A DNA stretch of 46,448 bases from Verrucomicrobiaceae bacterium (GCA_027489965.1 JAIXZA010000011.1:1-46448), one strand, 5' to 3'; numbered from the stretch's first letter, positions 33,909 through 43,536 are shown. The notes: generated by a model not told the origin, from the letters alone. Made by a program: numbers and translations.

Positions 33909-34472
33909 ATGAAACCGCTGATCCTTCTGCTGATCGCTCCTTTGCTGCTCATCAGCTGCGCCTCCAAGAAAAAAACAGCTAAACCTGAGCCCTCCGGTAA
34001 ATCCACACTGATCGGCATCATCGAGATGGTGAATCCCGAGCAGAACTATGTGCTCATTCGCTGTGAGCAGTTGCCTTCCCTTACAGCCGGAACCGAACTC
34101 AGCGCCCTGAGTTCTGATGGGAAGAAAACTAAACTCGTCCTCACCCCCGAGCGCAAAGGTCACTACCTCACCGCAGATATTAAGGAAGGTAACCCGGAAG
34201 TGAGTAACCTAGTGTTGCTCAGTCAGGGCAGCTTGCCACCTCCTGTGGCGCCCACACCCACAGTCACGCCATCCATGCCGAATACGGGCAGATCCCCCAC
34301 AATGAACATGCCCACCTTGCCTGACATTCCGCTGAGCCTGTTGGACCCCGCTTTGAATCAAAACCACCCAGCCAATGCACCTGTAGCTCCAAAAATGCCA
34401 GCAAGTGTGCCCTCAGAACCTGTGAAGCTAGACGATTTAGAACCTGTCGTGAATGGCGACTCCAACCCCTGA
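33909..34472 (+). CDS. Lipoprotein of unknown function
   Basis: The 187-residue protein has a lipoprotein signal with the lipobox LLIS-C (C18) and a lysine-rich stretch after it. Residues about 34-107 form a compact beta-rich domain ([19 protein letters not shown]). The C-terminal 75 residues are proline-rich and probably disordered. No family is recognised. It is tightly packed between the PQQ-propeller and moeA genes. Confidence 0.7.
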   Translation: MKPLILLLIAPLLLISCASKKKTAKPEPSGKSTLIGIIEMVNPEQNYVLIRCEQLPSLTAGTELSALSSDGKKTKLVLTPERKGHYLTADIKEGNPEVSNLVLLSQGSLPPPVAPTPTVTPSMPNTGRSPTMNMPTLPDIPLSLLDPALNQNHPANAPVAPKMPASVPSEPVKLDDLEPVVNGDSNP

Positions 34473-34477
34473 TCTCC

Positions 34478-35671
34478 ATGCTCACTGAAGTCGAAGCGCT
34501 GGAGCGCGTCCTAGCCGCCGTCAGTCCAGGCCCCGTCGAACACTTACCCTTACTCGCCGCGCTGGGGCGTTATGCAGCCAGCGACCTCACGGCTTCCGTG
34601 CCCATCCCAGGATTCGACAATTCCATGATGGACGGCTACGCGCTGCTAGCTGCCGATAGCCGAGCCGGATCAAAACTTCAGATCATCGGCGAACAACCCG
34701 CTGGACCGGATCACCAACTTCACTGCGCCCCAGGACAAGCCATCCGCATCTTTACAGGTGCACCCATGCCTGCCGGAGCCGATGCCGTCATCATGCAGGA
34801 AGACGTGGACCGCGTTGGCAACACCCTGCTTTGCCGCGAGCCTGTTGAGCCAGGCGAAAATATCCGCCGACTCGGAGCTGATCTTTGCCGTGGTCAAATC
34901 ATGCTTCGGCGCGGACAGCCGCTGACTCCCGGTCGCCTCGGCCTGCTAGCCTCTCAGGGAAGTGTCGAGGTCGCCGTTCATGCCAGTCCCCGCGTTACCG
35001 TGCTGAGCACGGGAGACGAGCTTATCCAACCCGGCACGCCGTTGGCCCCTGGTCAGATCTACAATAGCAACGGGATTATGCTCCAAGGTCTGCTCACTCA
35101 GCTAGGCATCTCTAAAGCCGAAGCACGCCATTGTAGCGACGATTTAACTGCCACCGTGGAGCTTTTGCGGGAGCTCATTCTGACTCAGGACATCATCCTC
35201 CTCAGCGGTGGCGTCTCTGTCGGTGATCATGATCAGATCAAGCCAGCCCTTCTACAGCTAGGCATCCAGCCCGACCTCTGGCGCGTGAAGGTGAAGCCAG
35301 GCAAACCCTTCCTTTTTGCCCAAACCACCCGCCAAGCTGATGGCCGTCCTGTGTTCATCTTTGGGCTGCCAGGCAATCCCGTCTCTTCGTTCATCACCTT
35401 TCAGCTCTTTGTCCGCCCAGCCCTGCTTCGCTGGATGGGGGCAAGCGAAACCACCGCCATTCCTGTCTCTGTCCGGCTCATGGCCGACCTCTCCAACGAA
35501 GGCGACCGCCCTCATTATCTGCGTGGCGAGATCCAAAACGGCTTCTTCCGAGTCCAAGGCATGCAGCAAAGCCACGCCCTCTTTGCGCTCAGTCAAGCCA
35601 ACGCCTTACTCCGCCTAGCCGAGGGCGAAAAACGCCACGCTGGCGACTGGGCCACCGCCCTCTGGCTTTAA
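34478..35671 (+). CDS. moeA: Molybdopterin molybdenumtransferase MoeA
   Basis: The 397-residue protein shows the MoeA motifs in order: [68 protein letters not shown] and [10 protein letters not shown]. MoeA inserts molybdate into adenylylated molybdopterin. No other molybdenum-cofactor gene is nearby. The stop codon (35669-35671) lies within the terminal repeat of the adjacent palindromic element. The gene starts 5 bp after the lipoprotein stop. Confidence 0.95.
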   Translation: MLTEVEALERVLAAVSPGPVEHLPLLAALGRYAASDLTASVPIPGFDNSMMDGYALLAADSRAGSKLQIIGEQPAGPDHQLHCAPGQAIRIFTGAPMPAGADAVIMQEDVDRVGNTLLCREPVEPGENIRRLGADLCRGQIMLRRGQPLTPGRLGLLASQGSVEVAVHASPRVTVLSTGDELIQPGTPLAPGQIYNSNGIMLQGLLTQLGISKAEARHCSDDLTATVELLRELILTQDIILLSGGVSVGDHDQIKPALLQLGIQPDLWRVKVKPGKPFLFAQTTRQADGRPVFIFGLPGNPVSSFITFQLFVRPALLRWMGASETTAIPVSVRLMADLSNEGDRPHYLRGEIQNGFFRVQGMQQSHALFALSQANALLRLAEGEKRHAGDWATALWL

Positions 35672-35850
35672 CCTGATCTATTTATGAAAGTCGTTACGAG
35701 ACGCTGCGAAAGCCCGCAGTGGCAAGGCGGGCGTAGTCTTGAAAGGCTGAGTGCATTACTAAATGCTCGATGCCTTTCAAAACAAGCCCAACGCCGCCAA
35801 TGTGAGCTTTCAAAAAGTCGCCGTAGAGTTTCATAAATAGGTCAGGTTAA
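35668..35850. mobile_element. MITE-like palindromic element
   Basis: The ends are 22-bp inverted repeats with one mismatch: TTAACCTGATCTATTTATGA(AA) at 35668-35689 and its near-perfect complement at 35829-35850. The interior is also an imperfect palindrome; GAAAGC, TGGC and TTGAAAGGC blocks of the left half recur inverted in the right half. It has no coding capacity. The left end includes the moeA stop codon. Size and structure fit a MITE or REPIN-type element, but no second copy was seen in this window. Confidence 0.65.
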
Positions 35851-35897
35851 GAATCACAACGTCCTTGCCAGAGCGTTTACGTTTGCCATGATGAAGG

Positions 35898-36644
35898 ATG
35901 GGAAAACTCCAAGATAAAGTCGCCGTCGTGACTGGTGCCGGACGTGGCATCGGTAAAGCTATTGCTGAAAAATTTGCTTCTGAAGGGGCCAAAGTGGCCA
36001 TCGTCAGCCGCACTGAAGCCAACTCCAACGCTGCGGCGGACGCCATCAACGCCCTGTATCCAGGCTCAGCCAAGGGCTATGCCGTGGATGTCGGGAACGG
36101 TGCTGCTGTAGCAGAACTCGGCAAAGCCGTATTGGCCGATTTCGATCACGTGGACATCCTGGTCAACAATGCTGGCGTGACTAAAGACGGGCTGCTCCTG
36201 CGCATGAGCGAGGAAGACTGGGACTTTGTGGTAGATACCAATTTAAAGGGAGCCTTCCATATGCTGAAAGCCTTCCAACGCAGTCTCTTGAAACAAAAAG
36301 GCGCCCGCATCATCAATGTAGCCTCAGTGATCGGTCTCATCGGCAATGCCGGTCAAGCCAACTACGCCGCCAGCAAAGCAGGTGTCATTGGCTTTACCAA
36401 GTCCATTGCTCGCGAGTTCGCAGGCCGAGGCGTTACGGCCAATGTCATCGCCCCGGGCTTCATTGCCACCGACATGACCGGTATTTTGGATGAAAAAGTC
36501 AAAGCTGCCGTCCTCGATAAAATTCCTCTGGGCGACTTCGGACAGGCCGAGGACATTGCCAATGCAGCACTCTTCCTCGCCAGCCAAGAATCACGCTACA
36601 TCACCGGCCAAGTACTGGCCGTAGATGGTGGCATGGTGATGTAA
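35898..36644 (+). CDS. fabG: 3-oxoacyl-[acyl-carrier-protein] reductase
   Basis: The 248-residue protein matches FabG in size and sequence: TGAGRGIG (12-19), NNAG (90-93), catalytic S143, Y156 and K160, and the ending ITGQVLAVDGGMVM. It reduces 3-oxoacyl-ACP in fatty-acid synthesis. No other fab gene is in the window, but the high identity to FabG type makes the call firm. The gene begins 48 bp after the MITE-like element, so its promoter may be inside or next to that element. Confidence 0.92.
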   Translation: MGKLQDKVAVVTGAGRGIGKAIAEKFASEGAKVAIVSRTEANSNAAADAINALYPGSAKGYAVDVGNGAAVAELGKAVLADFDHVDILVNNAGVTKDGLLLRMSEEDWDFVVDTNLKGAFHMLKAFQRSLLKQKGARIINVASVIGLIGNAGQANYAASKAGVIGFTKSIAREFAGRGVTANVIAPGFIATDMTGILDEKVKAAVLDKIPLGDFGQAEDIANAALFLASQESRYITGQVLAVDGGMVM

Positions 36645-36669
36645 CGACTGTCTGTCGAAGTCCTGTGGG

Positions 36670-37932
36670 TTATGGATACAGACCGCGCAGGACTTTGGCA
36701 TCATGCACACGCTTGATGCCCAAACTCAAGGCTGCAAAGCGTAGGGAGACTTCTTTCTTCTTAGACATGTTCAGCGTCTGGATAAAGGCCTGCTCCAGGA
36801 GTCGGAAAAGCTTATCCATGACCTCCCCTTCACTCCAGAAGAAACTCTGGAGATCCTGCACCCACTCGAAGTAGGACACGATCACACCACCGCTGTTGCA
36901 AAGAATGTCAGGGATGACCATGACATCACCGCGTTTGGTAAGAATGGCATCAGCTTCCGGTGTTGTAGGACCATTTGCGCCTTCCGCCAAAATACGGCAT
37001 TGCAGCTTGGCGGCATTGGCTTCTGTGATTTGCCTTTCGAGTGCCGCTGGCACTAGGATGTCGCATTTCAAAATCAACATGTCCTCATTGCTGATCGGCT
37101 CGGCTTCTGGGAACCCAACCACACTGCGCGTCTCAGCCACATAGGCATCAAGCTTGATCAGATCCAGACCGTTTTGGTTATAGATGCCGCCAAAGGCGTC
37201 ACTGACAGCAATGATTTTGATGCCTTGTTTGGCCATCGACACCGCTGCCACCGCACCGACGTTGCCATATCCCTGAATCACGGCGGTAGCGCCAGAGGCC
37301 GCCAGACCGATCGTGTCCATCGCCCTTGAAATAAGATAAGCGACGCCACGGCCTGTAGCCTCGCGACGACCAAGTGAGCCACCCAGCAGCACTGGCTTGC
37401 CCGTAACCACGCCAGGCACAGCGTGCCCCATTTGAAGTGAATAAGTATCCATGATCCAGGCCATGACCTGCTCATTGGTACCGACATCTGGTGCCGGAAT
37501 GTCAACCTGCGGTCCGATCACTGGAATCAGCTCCTGAGTGTATCGGCGGGTCAGTCTCTCCAGTTCGCCGAGTGAAAGTTCACGTGGATTACAAGCCACC
37601 CCACCCTTGGCACCGCCATAGGGCAGACCAACTAAGGCGCACTTCCAGCTCATCCACATGGCCAGTGCGGCCACCTCACCCACCGTCACATCTGGATGAA
37701 AGCGAATGCCACCTTTGGTCGGTCCAAGCGTCAAATGATGCTGTACTCGGTGCCCCATAAAGACCTCCGTTCGTCCATCATCCATGCGCACTGGCACAGC
37801 AACGGAAAGAGCCCGCTTCGGCATTTTCAATCGATCCCGCGCGGCCTCCGGGATCTCCATAAAATCAGCCACCTGATCAAACTGCTGACAAGCCATGCGA
37901 AAGATGGGAGAATCGTATTGATGATAGTTCAT
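36670..37932 (-). CDS. Glu/Leu/Phe/Val dehydrogenase (glutamate dehydrogenase)
   Basis: The 420-residue protein contains GPTKGGIRFHPDVT and LPYGGAKGG with the catalytic lysine, the substrate-domain PAPDVGTNEQVMAWIMDTY, and the NAD-domain GYGNVGAVAA. It is of the roughly 420-residue hexameric GDH type that deaminates or forms glutamate. Coenzyme preference cannot be read by eye. It converges with fabG with 25 bp between. Confidence 0.93.
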   Translation of the reverse strand: MNYHQYDSPIFRMACQQFDQVADFMEIPEAARDRLKMPKRALSVAVPVRMDDGRTEVFMGHRVQHHLTLGPTKGGIRFHPDVTVGEVAALAMWMSWKCALVGLPYGGAKGGVACNPRELSLGELERLTRRYTQELIPVIGPQVDIPAPDVGTNEQVMAWIMDTYSLQMGHAVPGVVTGKPVLLGGSLGRREATGRGVAYLISRAMDTIGLAASGATAVIQGYGNVGAVAAVSMAKQGIKIIAVSDAFGGIYNQNGLDLIKLDAYVAETRSVVGFPEAEPISNEDMLILKCDILVPAALERQITEANAAKLQCRILAEGANGPTTPEADAILTKRGDVMVIPDILCNSGGVIVSYFEWVQDLQSFFWSEGEVMDKLFRLLEQAFIQTLNMSKKKEVSLRFAALSLGIKRVHDAKVLRGLYP

Positions 37933-38169
37933 GAGAATAAACCGCTAAAGGTAGAGCAACTTAGTAATCCCCAAAATGATCGATTCAACGGCTAGATTCT
38001 AGAATTCACTGAACCCGATACTTAACCCATTGATCGTAAGCAGACACTAATGTCCGTCCTATCTGGCAGGAAATGGAATGGCCATAACGGTTGTGACTTT
38101 CCAAGCCGCAGAATTGCACTTTGCGGCATGGCATTGACTCGGAGAGCCTAGCGGGACATGCGTGGTAAT
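37933..38169. other. Divergent intergenic region between glutamate dehydrogenase and core-MetE-like genes
   Basis: About 235 bp hold the promoters of two divergent genes. I see no convincing operator, riboswitch or small ORF. A B12 or SAM riboswitch would have been of interest upstream of the methionine-synthase-like gene, but no such motif is apparent by eye. Confidence 0.3.
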
Positions 38170-39201
38170 ATGAACGATCAACCTCTCCGCACTTCAGTCA
38201 TTGGTAGTTACCCTTTTCCAGGTTGGTTAGAGTTCTCAGCAAAGCATTTAGGCGAGTTTGGCGCAGCTGATTTACGCGAGATGCAGGAGGATGCGGCCAT
38301 GGTGGCGATCCAAGATCAGCTGGCAGCTGGGCTGGATGTGATTACCGATGGTGAGCAGACGCGATTTGATTTTAACCTATCATTTTACGGCTTCATTCAG
38401 GGGATCGCACTAGAGCCTGCCAGTCCGCGTCGATTTGGCCCGCCTGCCCATGATCAGCGGGGTAAACATGAGATCACAGGTGAGTTGCACGCTCCGCGTG
38501 GCTTAGGCGTGGTCGAAGAGTTCCAGCGGCTGCAAAGGCTGGCTGGAAAGTCCGGCAAGCGGCTCAAGGTGAGTGTGCCGGGGCCTTACACGCTGAGTGG
38601 TCGGCTGACACCAAACGGACCATATGCGGATCGTTATGCCATCACAGAAGCTTTGCTGCCAATCGTGCGCCAAGAAATCGCAGATCTAGTGGCAGCGGGG
38701 GCTGAGGAAATCTGCGTGGATGAGCCAAGCATGAGCTGTTACGGCTTTCGAGAGGATACCCAACGCTTTGTGGATATTTTCAATCGCACCGTAGAAAGCG
38801 GTTATGGTAAGGCTCGTATCTGCACGCATCTCTGCTTTGGCAATTTCAAAGGCCATCCCGTAGGTTATCGAAAATACGCGCCACTATTCCCGGATTTCCT
38901 CGATCTCCATTGTGATGAGGTTCATGTGGAAATGGCCAACCGTGAGTATGCGGAACTGGCAATCATCGGTGAAATCGCCAAAAGAACCGATGTGGCTGTG
39001 GGTATCATTGATGTGAAGAGTTACTACATCGAGTCGCCTCAAAACATCGCCGATGCCGTCAAAGCCTGCCTAAAACATGCGCCCGCAGAACGACTGGTCT
39101 TTGCCCCAGATTGTGGACTCAGCCAAACAGCGCGCTGGGCAGCCAAGCAGAAGCTAGCCAACATGGTGGCAGGAGTGGAAAGGGTGCGTGCTGGCCTCTG
39201 A
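38170..39201 (+). CDS. Cobalamin-independent methionine synthase (MetE C-terminal) family protein
   Basis: From the ATG at 38170 the protein has 343 residues (an ATG at 38158 adds 4). It covers only the C-terminal catalytic barrel of MetE. The zinc ligands appear as H and C in CTHLCFGN, E in VHVEMAN and C in PDCGL. It has DEPSMS and the closing TARWAAKQKLANMVAG. It lacks the N-terminal MetE half, as in core-MetE and related methylthiol enzymes. The methyl donor and acceptor cannot be inferred. Confidence 0.88.
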   Translation: MNDQPLRTSVIGSYPFPGWLEFSAKHLGEFGAADLREMQEDAAMVAIQDQLAAGLDVITDGEQTRFDFNLSFYGFIQGIALEPASPRRFGPPAHDQRGKHEITGELHAPRGLGVVEEFQRLQRLAGKSGKRLKVSVPGPYTLSGRLTPNGPYADRYAITEALLPIVRQEIADLVAAGAEEICVDEPSMSCYGFREDTQRFVDIFNRTVESGYGKARICTHLCFGNFKGHPVGYRKYAPLFPDFLDLHCDEVHVEMANREYAELAIIGEIAKRTDVAVGIIDVKSYYIESPQNIADAVKACLKHAPAERLVFAPDCGLSQTARWAAKQKLANMVAGVERVRAGL

Positions 39202-39227
39202 GGAGCGAAACAAATCGGTTACAATTT

Positions 39228-39239
39228 AAGTTTAAACTT
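39228..39239. promoter_or_regulatory. 12-bp palindrome upstream of SPFH gene
   Basis: AAGTTTAAACTT is a perfect palindrome in the 107-bp gap before the SPFH gene, 70 bp from its ATG. It could be an operator, but there is no other support. Confidence 0.25.
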
Positions 39240-39308
39240 TTCATCGCCCAGAGGGCGCTCTAGCCTACTGGAACACGTTAGCTAAACCTCAAACGAATAC
39301 ATACGACT

Positions 39309-40388
39309 ATGGGCCTGATGGATTACCTCAAAGGACAGTTTCTGGAAATCATCCAGTGGACAGATGATTCACGCGACACTCTTTCCTGGCGCTTTCCAGA
39401 TGAAGACAAGGAAATCAAGCGCGGAGCTCAGCTCATCGTGCGTGAATCACAGGCCGTGCAGTTTGTCTATTTAGGTGAGTTTGGCGATACCTTTGGCCCG
39501 GGCAAACACACCCTCAATACCGAAAACATCCCGATTCTTTCCACGCTCAAAGGCTGGAAATATGGCTTTGAATCACCCTTCAAAGCAGACGTCTATTACG
39601 TCAATACGCGCCTCTTCACTGGCAATAAGTGGGGCACAAGCAATCCGATCATGATGCGTGATCAGGACTTCGGCATTGTCCGTGTCCGTGCTTTCGGGAC
39701 CTTTGATTTCAAGATTACCGATGTGAAGCTCTTCCTCAAAGAGGTCGCTGGATCGGATCATCATTTCCGTCTCGATGAATTCGCCGACACCATGCGCAGC
39801 CGCATTGTCAGCGTCTTCACGGACGCTCTAGCCACGGCCAAAGTTCCCGTCTTGGATCTGGCCACCCGCTACAGCGAACTCGGAGACGCCCTCCTCCCGC
39901 TAATCAATCCAGCGACTCAAGGCAAATACGGCATTGAGATCACCAGCTTCCTGCTGGAAAACGCCAGCGTTCCACCAGAAGTGGAAGCCGCCATCGACAA
40001 GCGCAGCAGCATGGGTGCCATCGGTAATCTCAACGACTATGTGAAATTCCAAATGGCTGAAGGCATGGCCAAAGGTGGCCCAGGAGTCGCGGGCTCGGCT
40101 GCTGAAATTGCCATGGGTTTTGGCATGGCCAATAGCATGATGGCTCAAGGTGCCTTCAATGTCGGCGGGGCCACACCGCCACCGATACCGGGAGTCGCTG
40201 TCGCCGCAGCTGCGCCAACAGCTGCCCCCATTCTGGATATCCTGACCCCTGCCCAAGTCGCCCAAACTCTCGGAGTGACCGAAGGTGATGTGATCTCCAG
40301 CATCGAGTCCGGCGACATCAAAGCCAAGAAGATCGGCAGCCAATACCGCATCACCAAAGCGGCGTTGGATGAGTTCTTAGCGCATTAA
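39309..40388 (+). CDS. SPFH-domain protein (YdjI/virion-core type) with C-terminal HTH
   Basis: The 359-residue protein begins with MGLMDYLKGQFLEIIQW and residues such as REGQ-like RESQAVQFVYLGE, typical of the YdjI-type SPFH proteins. The SPFH domain covers about 20-225. An Ala/Pro/Gly linker (about 255-305) leads to a C-terminal module with LTPAQVAQTLGVTEGDVIS and ITKAALDEFL, the pattern of an excisionase-type winged helix. Relatives usually end in a zinc ribbon or a GYF domain, so this tail is unusual. A membrane-stress or scaffold function is typical of the family, not proven here. Confidence 0.85.
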   Translation: MGLMDYLKGQFLEIIQWTDDSRDTLSWRFPDEDKEIKRGAQLIVRESQAVQFVYLGEFGDTFGPGKHTLNTENIPILSTLKGWKYGFESPFKADVYYVNTRLFTGNKWGTSNPIMMRDQDFGIVRVRAFGTFDFKITDVKLFLKEVAGSDHHFRLDEFADTMRSRIVSVFTDALATAKVPVLDLATRYSELGDALLPLINPATQGKYGIEITSFLLENASVPPEVEAAIDKRSSMGAIGNLNDYVKFQMAEGMAKGGPGVAGSAAEIAMGFGMANSMMAQGAFNVGGATPPPIPGVAVAAAAPTAAPILDILTPAQVAQTLGVTEGDVISSIESGDIKAKKIGSQYRITKAALDEFLAH

Positions 40389-40395
40389 GATTTGA

Positions 40396-40443
40396 ACAGG
40401 AGGAAGCAGAGATGGAACCCTAGAGGTAACCTCTGCTTTCTCC
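40396..40443 (+). terminator. Strong hairpin downstream of SPFH gene
   Basis: GGAGGAAGCAGAG (40399-40411) pairs with CTCTGCTTTCTCC (40431-40443) in RNA with one G-U pair, giving a 13-bp stem with a 19-base loop. It follows the SPFH stop by 10 bp. No T-run follows, so it may stabilise the message or be a weak terminator. Confidence 0.5.
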
Positions 40444-40459
40444 ATTTAAACTTCAAATC

Positions 40460-40741
40460 ATGAGACCTCCACTGTTATCAGATGAAGACAGGCGGTCCAC
40501 TTATTGGTCGCCCTGCCACCCGAGAAATCGCTGGGTCATAGCCGTGCTAGGGATTGCTGGAGTGGGCTTCGGCATCTGGGATCTGATTCAAAGCCAGGGA
40601 CTGAGCCGCGGATTCTTAGCGCCAGGACTGATATTTCTATCTTCATCACTGCAAAAACCGCAGTTGAAGCCAAAAAACTGGGGCACCAAGATTTCCGGCA
40701 TTATTATGGCTGTCTTAATTGTGGCAGTCATCGTACTTTGA
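40460..40741 (+). CDS. Small membrane protein
   Basis: The 93-residue protein has hydrophobic segments at about 24-42, 52-62 and 76-93, with the charged MRPPLLSDEDRR N-terminus. No family is recognised. It is bounded by the inverted repeat described separately and may be a separate cassette. Confidence 0.55.
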   Translation: MRPPLLSDEDRRSTYWSPCHPRNRWVIAVLGIAGVGFGIWDLIQSQGLSRGFLAPGLIFLSSSLQKPQLKPKNWGTKISGIIMAVLIVAVIVL

Positions 40742-40812
40742 ATATGGCTCTTTATTCAAAAGCTCAGCTAACGGGACGTGTTAACTCTGCTTCCTCCTGT
40801 AAATAATCAGTC

Positions 40813-42867
40813 TCAATCCCGCATCAGAATCTGAAACAGGTCATGCCGTTTGTCGGTCCAGAGCGGCACATCGAGCGGTTCAGGATCTTCTGGACGATGA
40901 TGCGGCGTGGTCGCTAGGTGTGTTTCATTCAGTGTGACCATGACGTAGTCGGTCGAGTCAATGTCACCATCCTCATCAGCTATCACGCGGGTGGTTTTCC
41001 AGCCGATATGGTCCGCTAGTTTTTCCACAACCGGAGCTAAGGCCAAGTAGGAATTCGTGACATGCACGACGATGATGCCGTCAGGCTTCATGTGACGACG
41101 ATAGATGGCAAAGGCCTCTTTGGTCAATAAATGCACCGGAATGGCGTCACCACTGAAGGCATCGAGTAAGAGCACATCAAAACGCTGATCAGGTTCACGC
41201 TCCAACATGAGTCTGGCATCGCCAATAATAGTTTCAATCTTAGCTCCACGATTTTCAGCATCGGCCAAATAAGTGAAGTGCTTCCGAGCCAAGCGCGAGA
41301 TATCAGGATTGATCTCATAGAATCGCCATTGCTGGCCTTTTCGCGCATAGCAGGCCGTTGTCCCCGCCCCCATGCCAACGATACCCACTCGTGCCTCTGG
41401 CTGATCTTTTAGGCTCGCCAAACACAGACCGACCCCTGAATCGCGACCATAATAAGTCACAGGCTCTTCCCGATTCGCCACCCCCAGATTCTGCATCCCG
41501 TGAATGATACCCCCGTGAGTAAGTGTGCGGTAGGTATTCTCCAGGCCGTCATCCCAGTCTTCATCAATATTCACCGCACCATAGAAATTACGCACACGTT
41601 CAATCCGCTCATCCACCTTCAGCGTAAGCTCTGACATCTTCATCAAAGCAAAGACTCCATGAGCGACAAATAGCACGACGAGTGCACCACGAATGAGGCG
41701 CTTCTGAATACCCCAAAGTGCAACGACTAACGCTGCAATGGCGACCAATAGAGCAGCCATCAAACCCAGAGGCCATTCCAGATAGGTCACAAAAACACGT
41801 GGAGCCACCAAACTCACCAGCAGGCCTCCAAGGGCTCCACCGCCTGACATAAATAGATAAAACTCGGTCAGACGAGAGGCTCCTGGTTTGAGTTTAGCCA
41901 ACTCGCCATGACATACGATACAGCTGAAAAACATGGCTCCAAAACACCAGGCCATTTCTGCCAGAAAGTTCGGCGTCGGATCCCACTCTGTATTGGCATG
42001 AATCGCTTTATCCAAGCCAGCAATGAGAATAGCCACTACCGCCAAAAAAGCCCAGACACTGCGAACATACCAACGCTCATGCTCAAAGCAGATGATGAAG
42101 GTGATCAGATACAAACTCAATGGAGCCACCCACATGAATGGCACCACAGCTACATCCTGACAGACATGATTGGTCGTTGCCAAAAGCAGCACGCTGGCCA
42201 ATGCGGGTAAAAGCACCCAAAGCACACGTTTCCACCATGGCGGACGCTCATCATGAATGGCAGACACATCTTCGATCACCGTTGGCTCAATCTTTGAACT
42301 GCGCTGTGAAAGGTACATCGAAAGCAGGGCAAAAACAGCAAAGCCACCAGACCACCACCACGTCTGTTGCGTGACATCCAGCGTAGGCTCAATGATGAAA
42401 GGATACGTCAATAAAGCGGCCAGCGAGCCCAAATTCGAAAGCGCATAGAGACGCCAGGGCTGCTGCCCAGGCAAGGATCGGGTAAACCACACCTGACTCA
42501 GTGGGCTGGTGCTGGAGAGCACAAAATAAGGCAGCCCAACCGTGCCTAAGAGCAGCAGCAAGATGCGGCCCACAGGATCTTCATCTCCAGCAGGCTTCCA
42601 GCTATCACTGGGCGAAATGGGCAAACAGATTAGCGCTGCAATGACCAAGACACCATGAACGATAAACTGCGTACGTCGTTGCAACTTGGTTAGCAGATGA
42701 GCGTAAGCGTAACCGGCAAACAGCACGATTTGAAAAAACAACATGCAGGTCGTCCAAACACCCGGGCTACCACCAAACCAGGGCAAGATGAACTTGCTAA
42801 TCATTGGCTGAACCTGAAACAGCAAGAAGGCACTGAGAAGGCTCAGGAGGGAGAGTTGCAGATACAT
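40813..42867 (-). CDS. Membrane spermidine-synthase-like protein
   Basis: The 684-residue protein has about 11-12 N-terminal membrane helices (to about 420) and a C-terminal spermidine synthase-like domain. The latter contains VGIVGMGAGTTACYARKGQ, a dcSAM/SAM-type loop, then FYEINPD and VLLLDAFSGDAIPVHLL. These fused proteins are common in bacteria but often lack proven aminopropyl transfer. The substrate is unknown. Confidence 0.88.
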   Translation of the reverse strand: MYLQLSLLSLLSAFLLFQVQPMISKFILPWFGGSPGVWTTCMLFFQIVLFAGYAYAHLLTKLQRRTQFIVHGVLVIAALICLPISPSDSWKPAGDEDPVGRILLLLLGTVGLPYFVLSSTSPLSQVWFTRSLPGQQPWRLYALSNLGSLAALLTYPFIIEPTLDVTQQTWWWSGGFAVFALLSMYLSQRSSKIEPTVIEDVSAIHDERPPWWKRVLWVLLPALASVLLLATTNHVCQDVAVVPFMWVAPLSLYLITFIICFEHERWYVRSVWAFLAVVAILIAGLDKAIHANTEWDPTPNFLAEMAWCFGAMFFSCIVCHGELAKLKPGASRLTEFYLFMSGGGALGGLLVSLVAPRVFVTYLEWPLGLMAALLVAIAALVVALWGIQKRLIRGALVVLFVAHGVFALMKMSELTLKVDERIERVRNFYGAVNIDEDWDDGLENTYRTLTHGGIIHGMQNLGVANREEPVTYYGRDSGVGLCLASLKDQPEARVGIVGMGAGTTACYARKGQQWRFYEINPDISRLARKHFTYLADAENRGAKIETIIGDARLMLEREPDQRFDVLLLDAFSGDAIPVHLLTKEAFAIYRRHMKPDGIIVVHVTNSYLALAPVVEKLADHIGWKTTRVIADEDGDIDSTDYVMVTLNETHLATTPHHRPEDPEPLDVPLWTDKRHDLFQILMRD

Positions 42868-42936
42868 GAAAGTGAATACAGGGATGAAGCAACGAAGGCT
42901 ATGCTAGAACCTTCCATACTGGCGATCTCTTTCTGC

Positions 42937-43536
42937 TTAAAAGACAGCAAGCATGCGTCGAATCAGCCTCGTCACCCCCCAGCCGACTAGCATCCCCATG
43001 CCAATGGAAGGCACGATATCGCTAGGCCAGTGCGCGCCGACATAGATTCTGGAGTAGGCTACCACTAGCGCTAGCAGATAGAGGGCCGCGCCAGATCGCC
43101 GATAAAACAAAGCCACCACGGTCGCTGCGGCAAACATATTCATCACATGGCTGCTTGGGAAAGAGTTTCCTCGTAAGTCTCCCTTGGGGGCACTGAGGCG
43201 CTGTATTGGAGGAGAAATGAGCCGCATGAATTCTGGCGAACCTTTACCAAGATCACGAATCATCACATTTTCCACCGCATCTCTTGGTCGCACTCTACCA
43301 ACAACCTTCTTTAAAGTGTGGGAGATGACTCCATCGCTGACAACAAGCGCAACGGCTAAGCACAAAATCATGAGCCTTCCCTGTTTACCGCCATGCCATA
43401 GAACGAGCAGCACCATCAGGAGAAGCAAAGGCACCCAGGCATTGATCGCAGAGACCGCCGGCATCAACCAATCAAGAAGTGAATGAGTCCACTCACGGTT
43501 GATGTGATGAAGAATAAAAAGATCCCAGGAGATCAT
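42937..43536 (-). CDS. PAP2-family lipid phosphatase
   Basis: From the ATG at 43536 the protein has 199 residues with about five membrane helices. The phosphatase motifs are KKVVGRVRP (K77 to P84), PSSH (127-130) and SRIYVGAHWPSD (S162 to D173). It would remove phosphate from an undecaprenyl or lipid A-type substrate. The ATG overlaps the stop of the GT39-like gene (ATGA), so the two are translationally coupled. An upstream ATG at 43557 is possible but longer than needed. Confidence 0.9.
   Translation of the reverse strand: MISWDLFILHHINREWTHSLLDWLMPAVSAINAWVPLLLLMVLLVLWHGGKQGRLMILCLAVALVVSDGVISHTLKKVVGRVRPRDAVENVMIRDLGKGSPEFMRLISPPIQRLSAPKGDLRGNSFPSSHVMNMFAAATVVALFYRRSGAALYLLALVVAYSRIYVGAHWPSDIVPSIGMGMLVGWGVTRLIRRMLAVF

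Larger units (their letters stand above)
40396..40800. repeat. 16-bp inverted repeat flanking a small membrane-protein gene
   Basis: ACAGGAGGAAGCAGAG (40396-40411) has a perfect inverted copy, CTCTGCTTCCTCCTGT, at 40785-40800. A third near-copy lies at 40431-40443. The repeats bracket the gene at 40460-40741. Confidence 0.75.

Noticed and set aside
35668..35850. Transposase-carrying insertion sequence
   Set aside because: The 183-bp element has no open frame of useful size. It is only consistent with a non-autonomous element.
37933..38169. Riboswitch upstream of the methionine-synthase-like gene
   Set aside because: No B12-box, SAM-I core or other conserved riboswitch sequence is seen in this spacer by eye.
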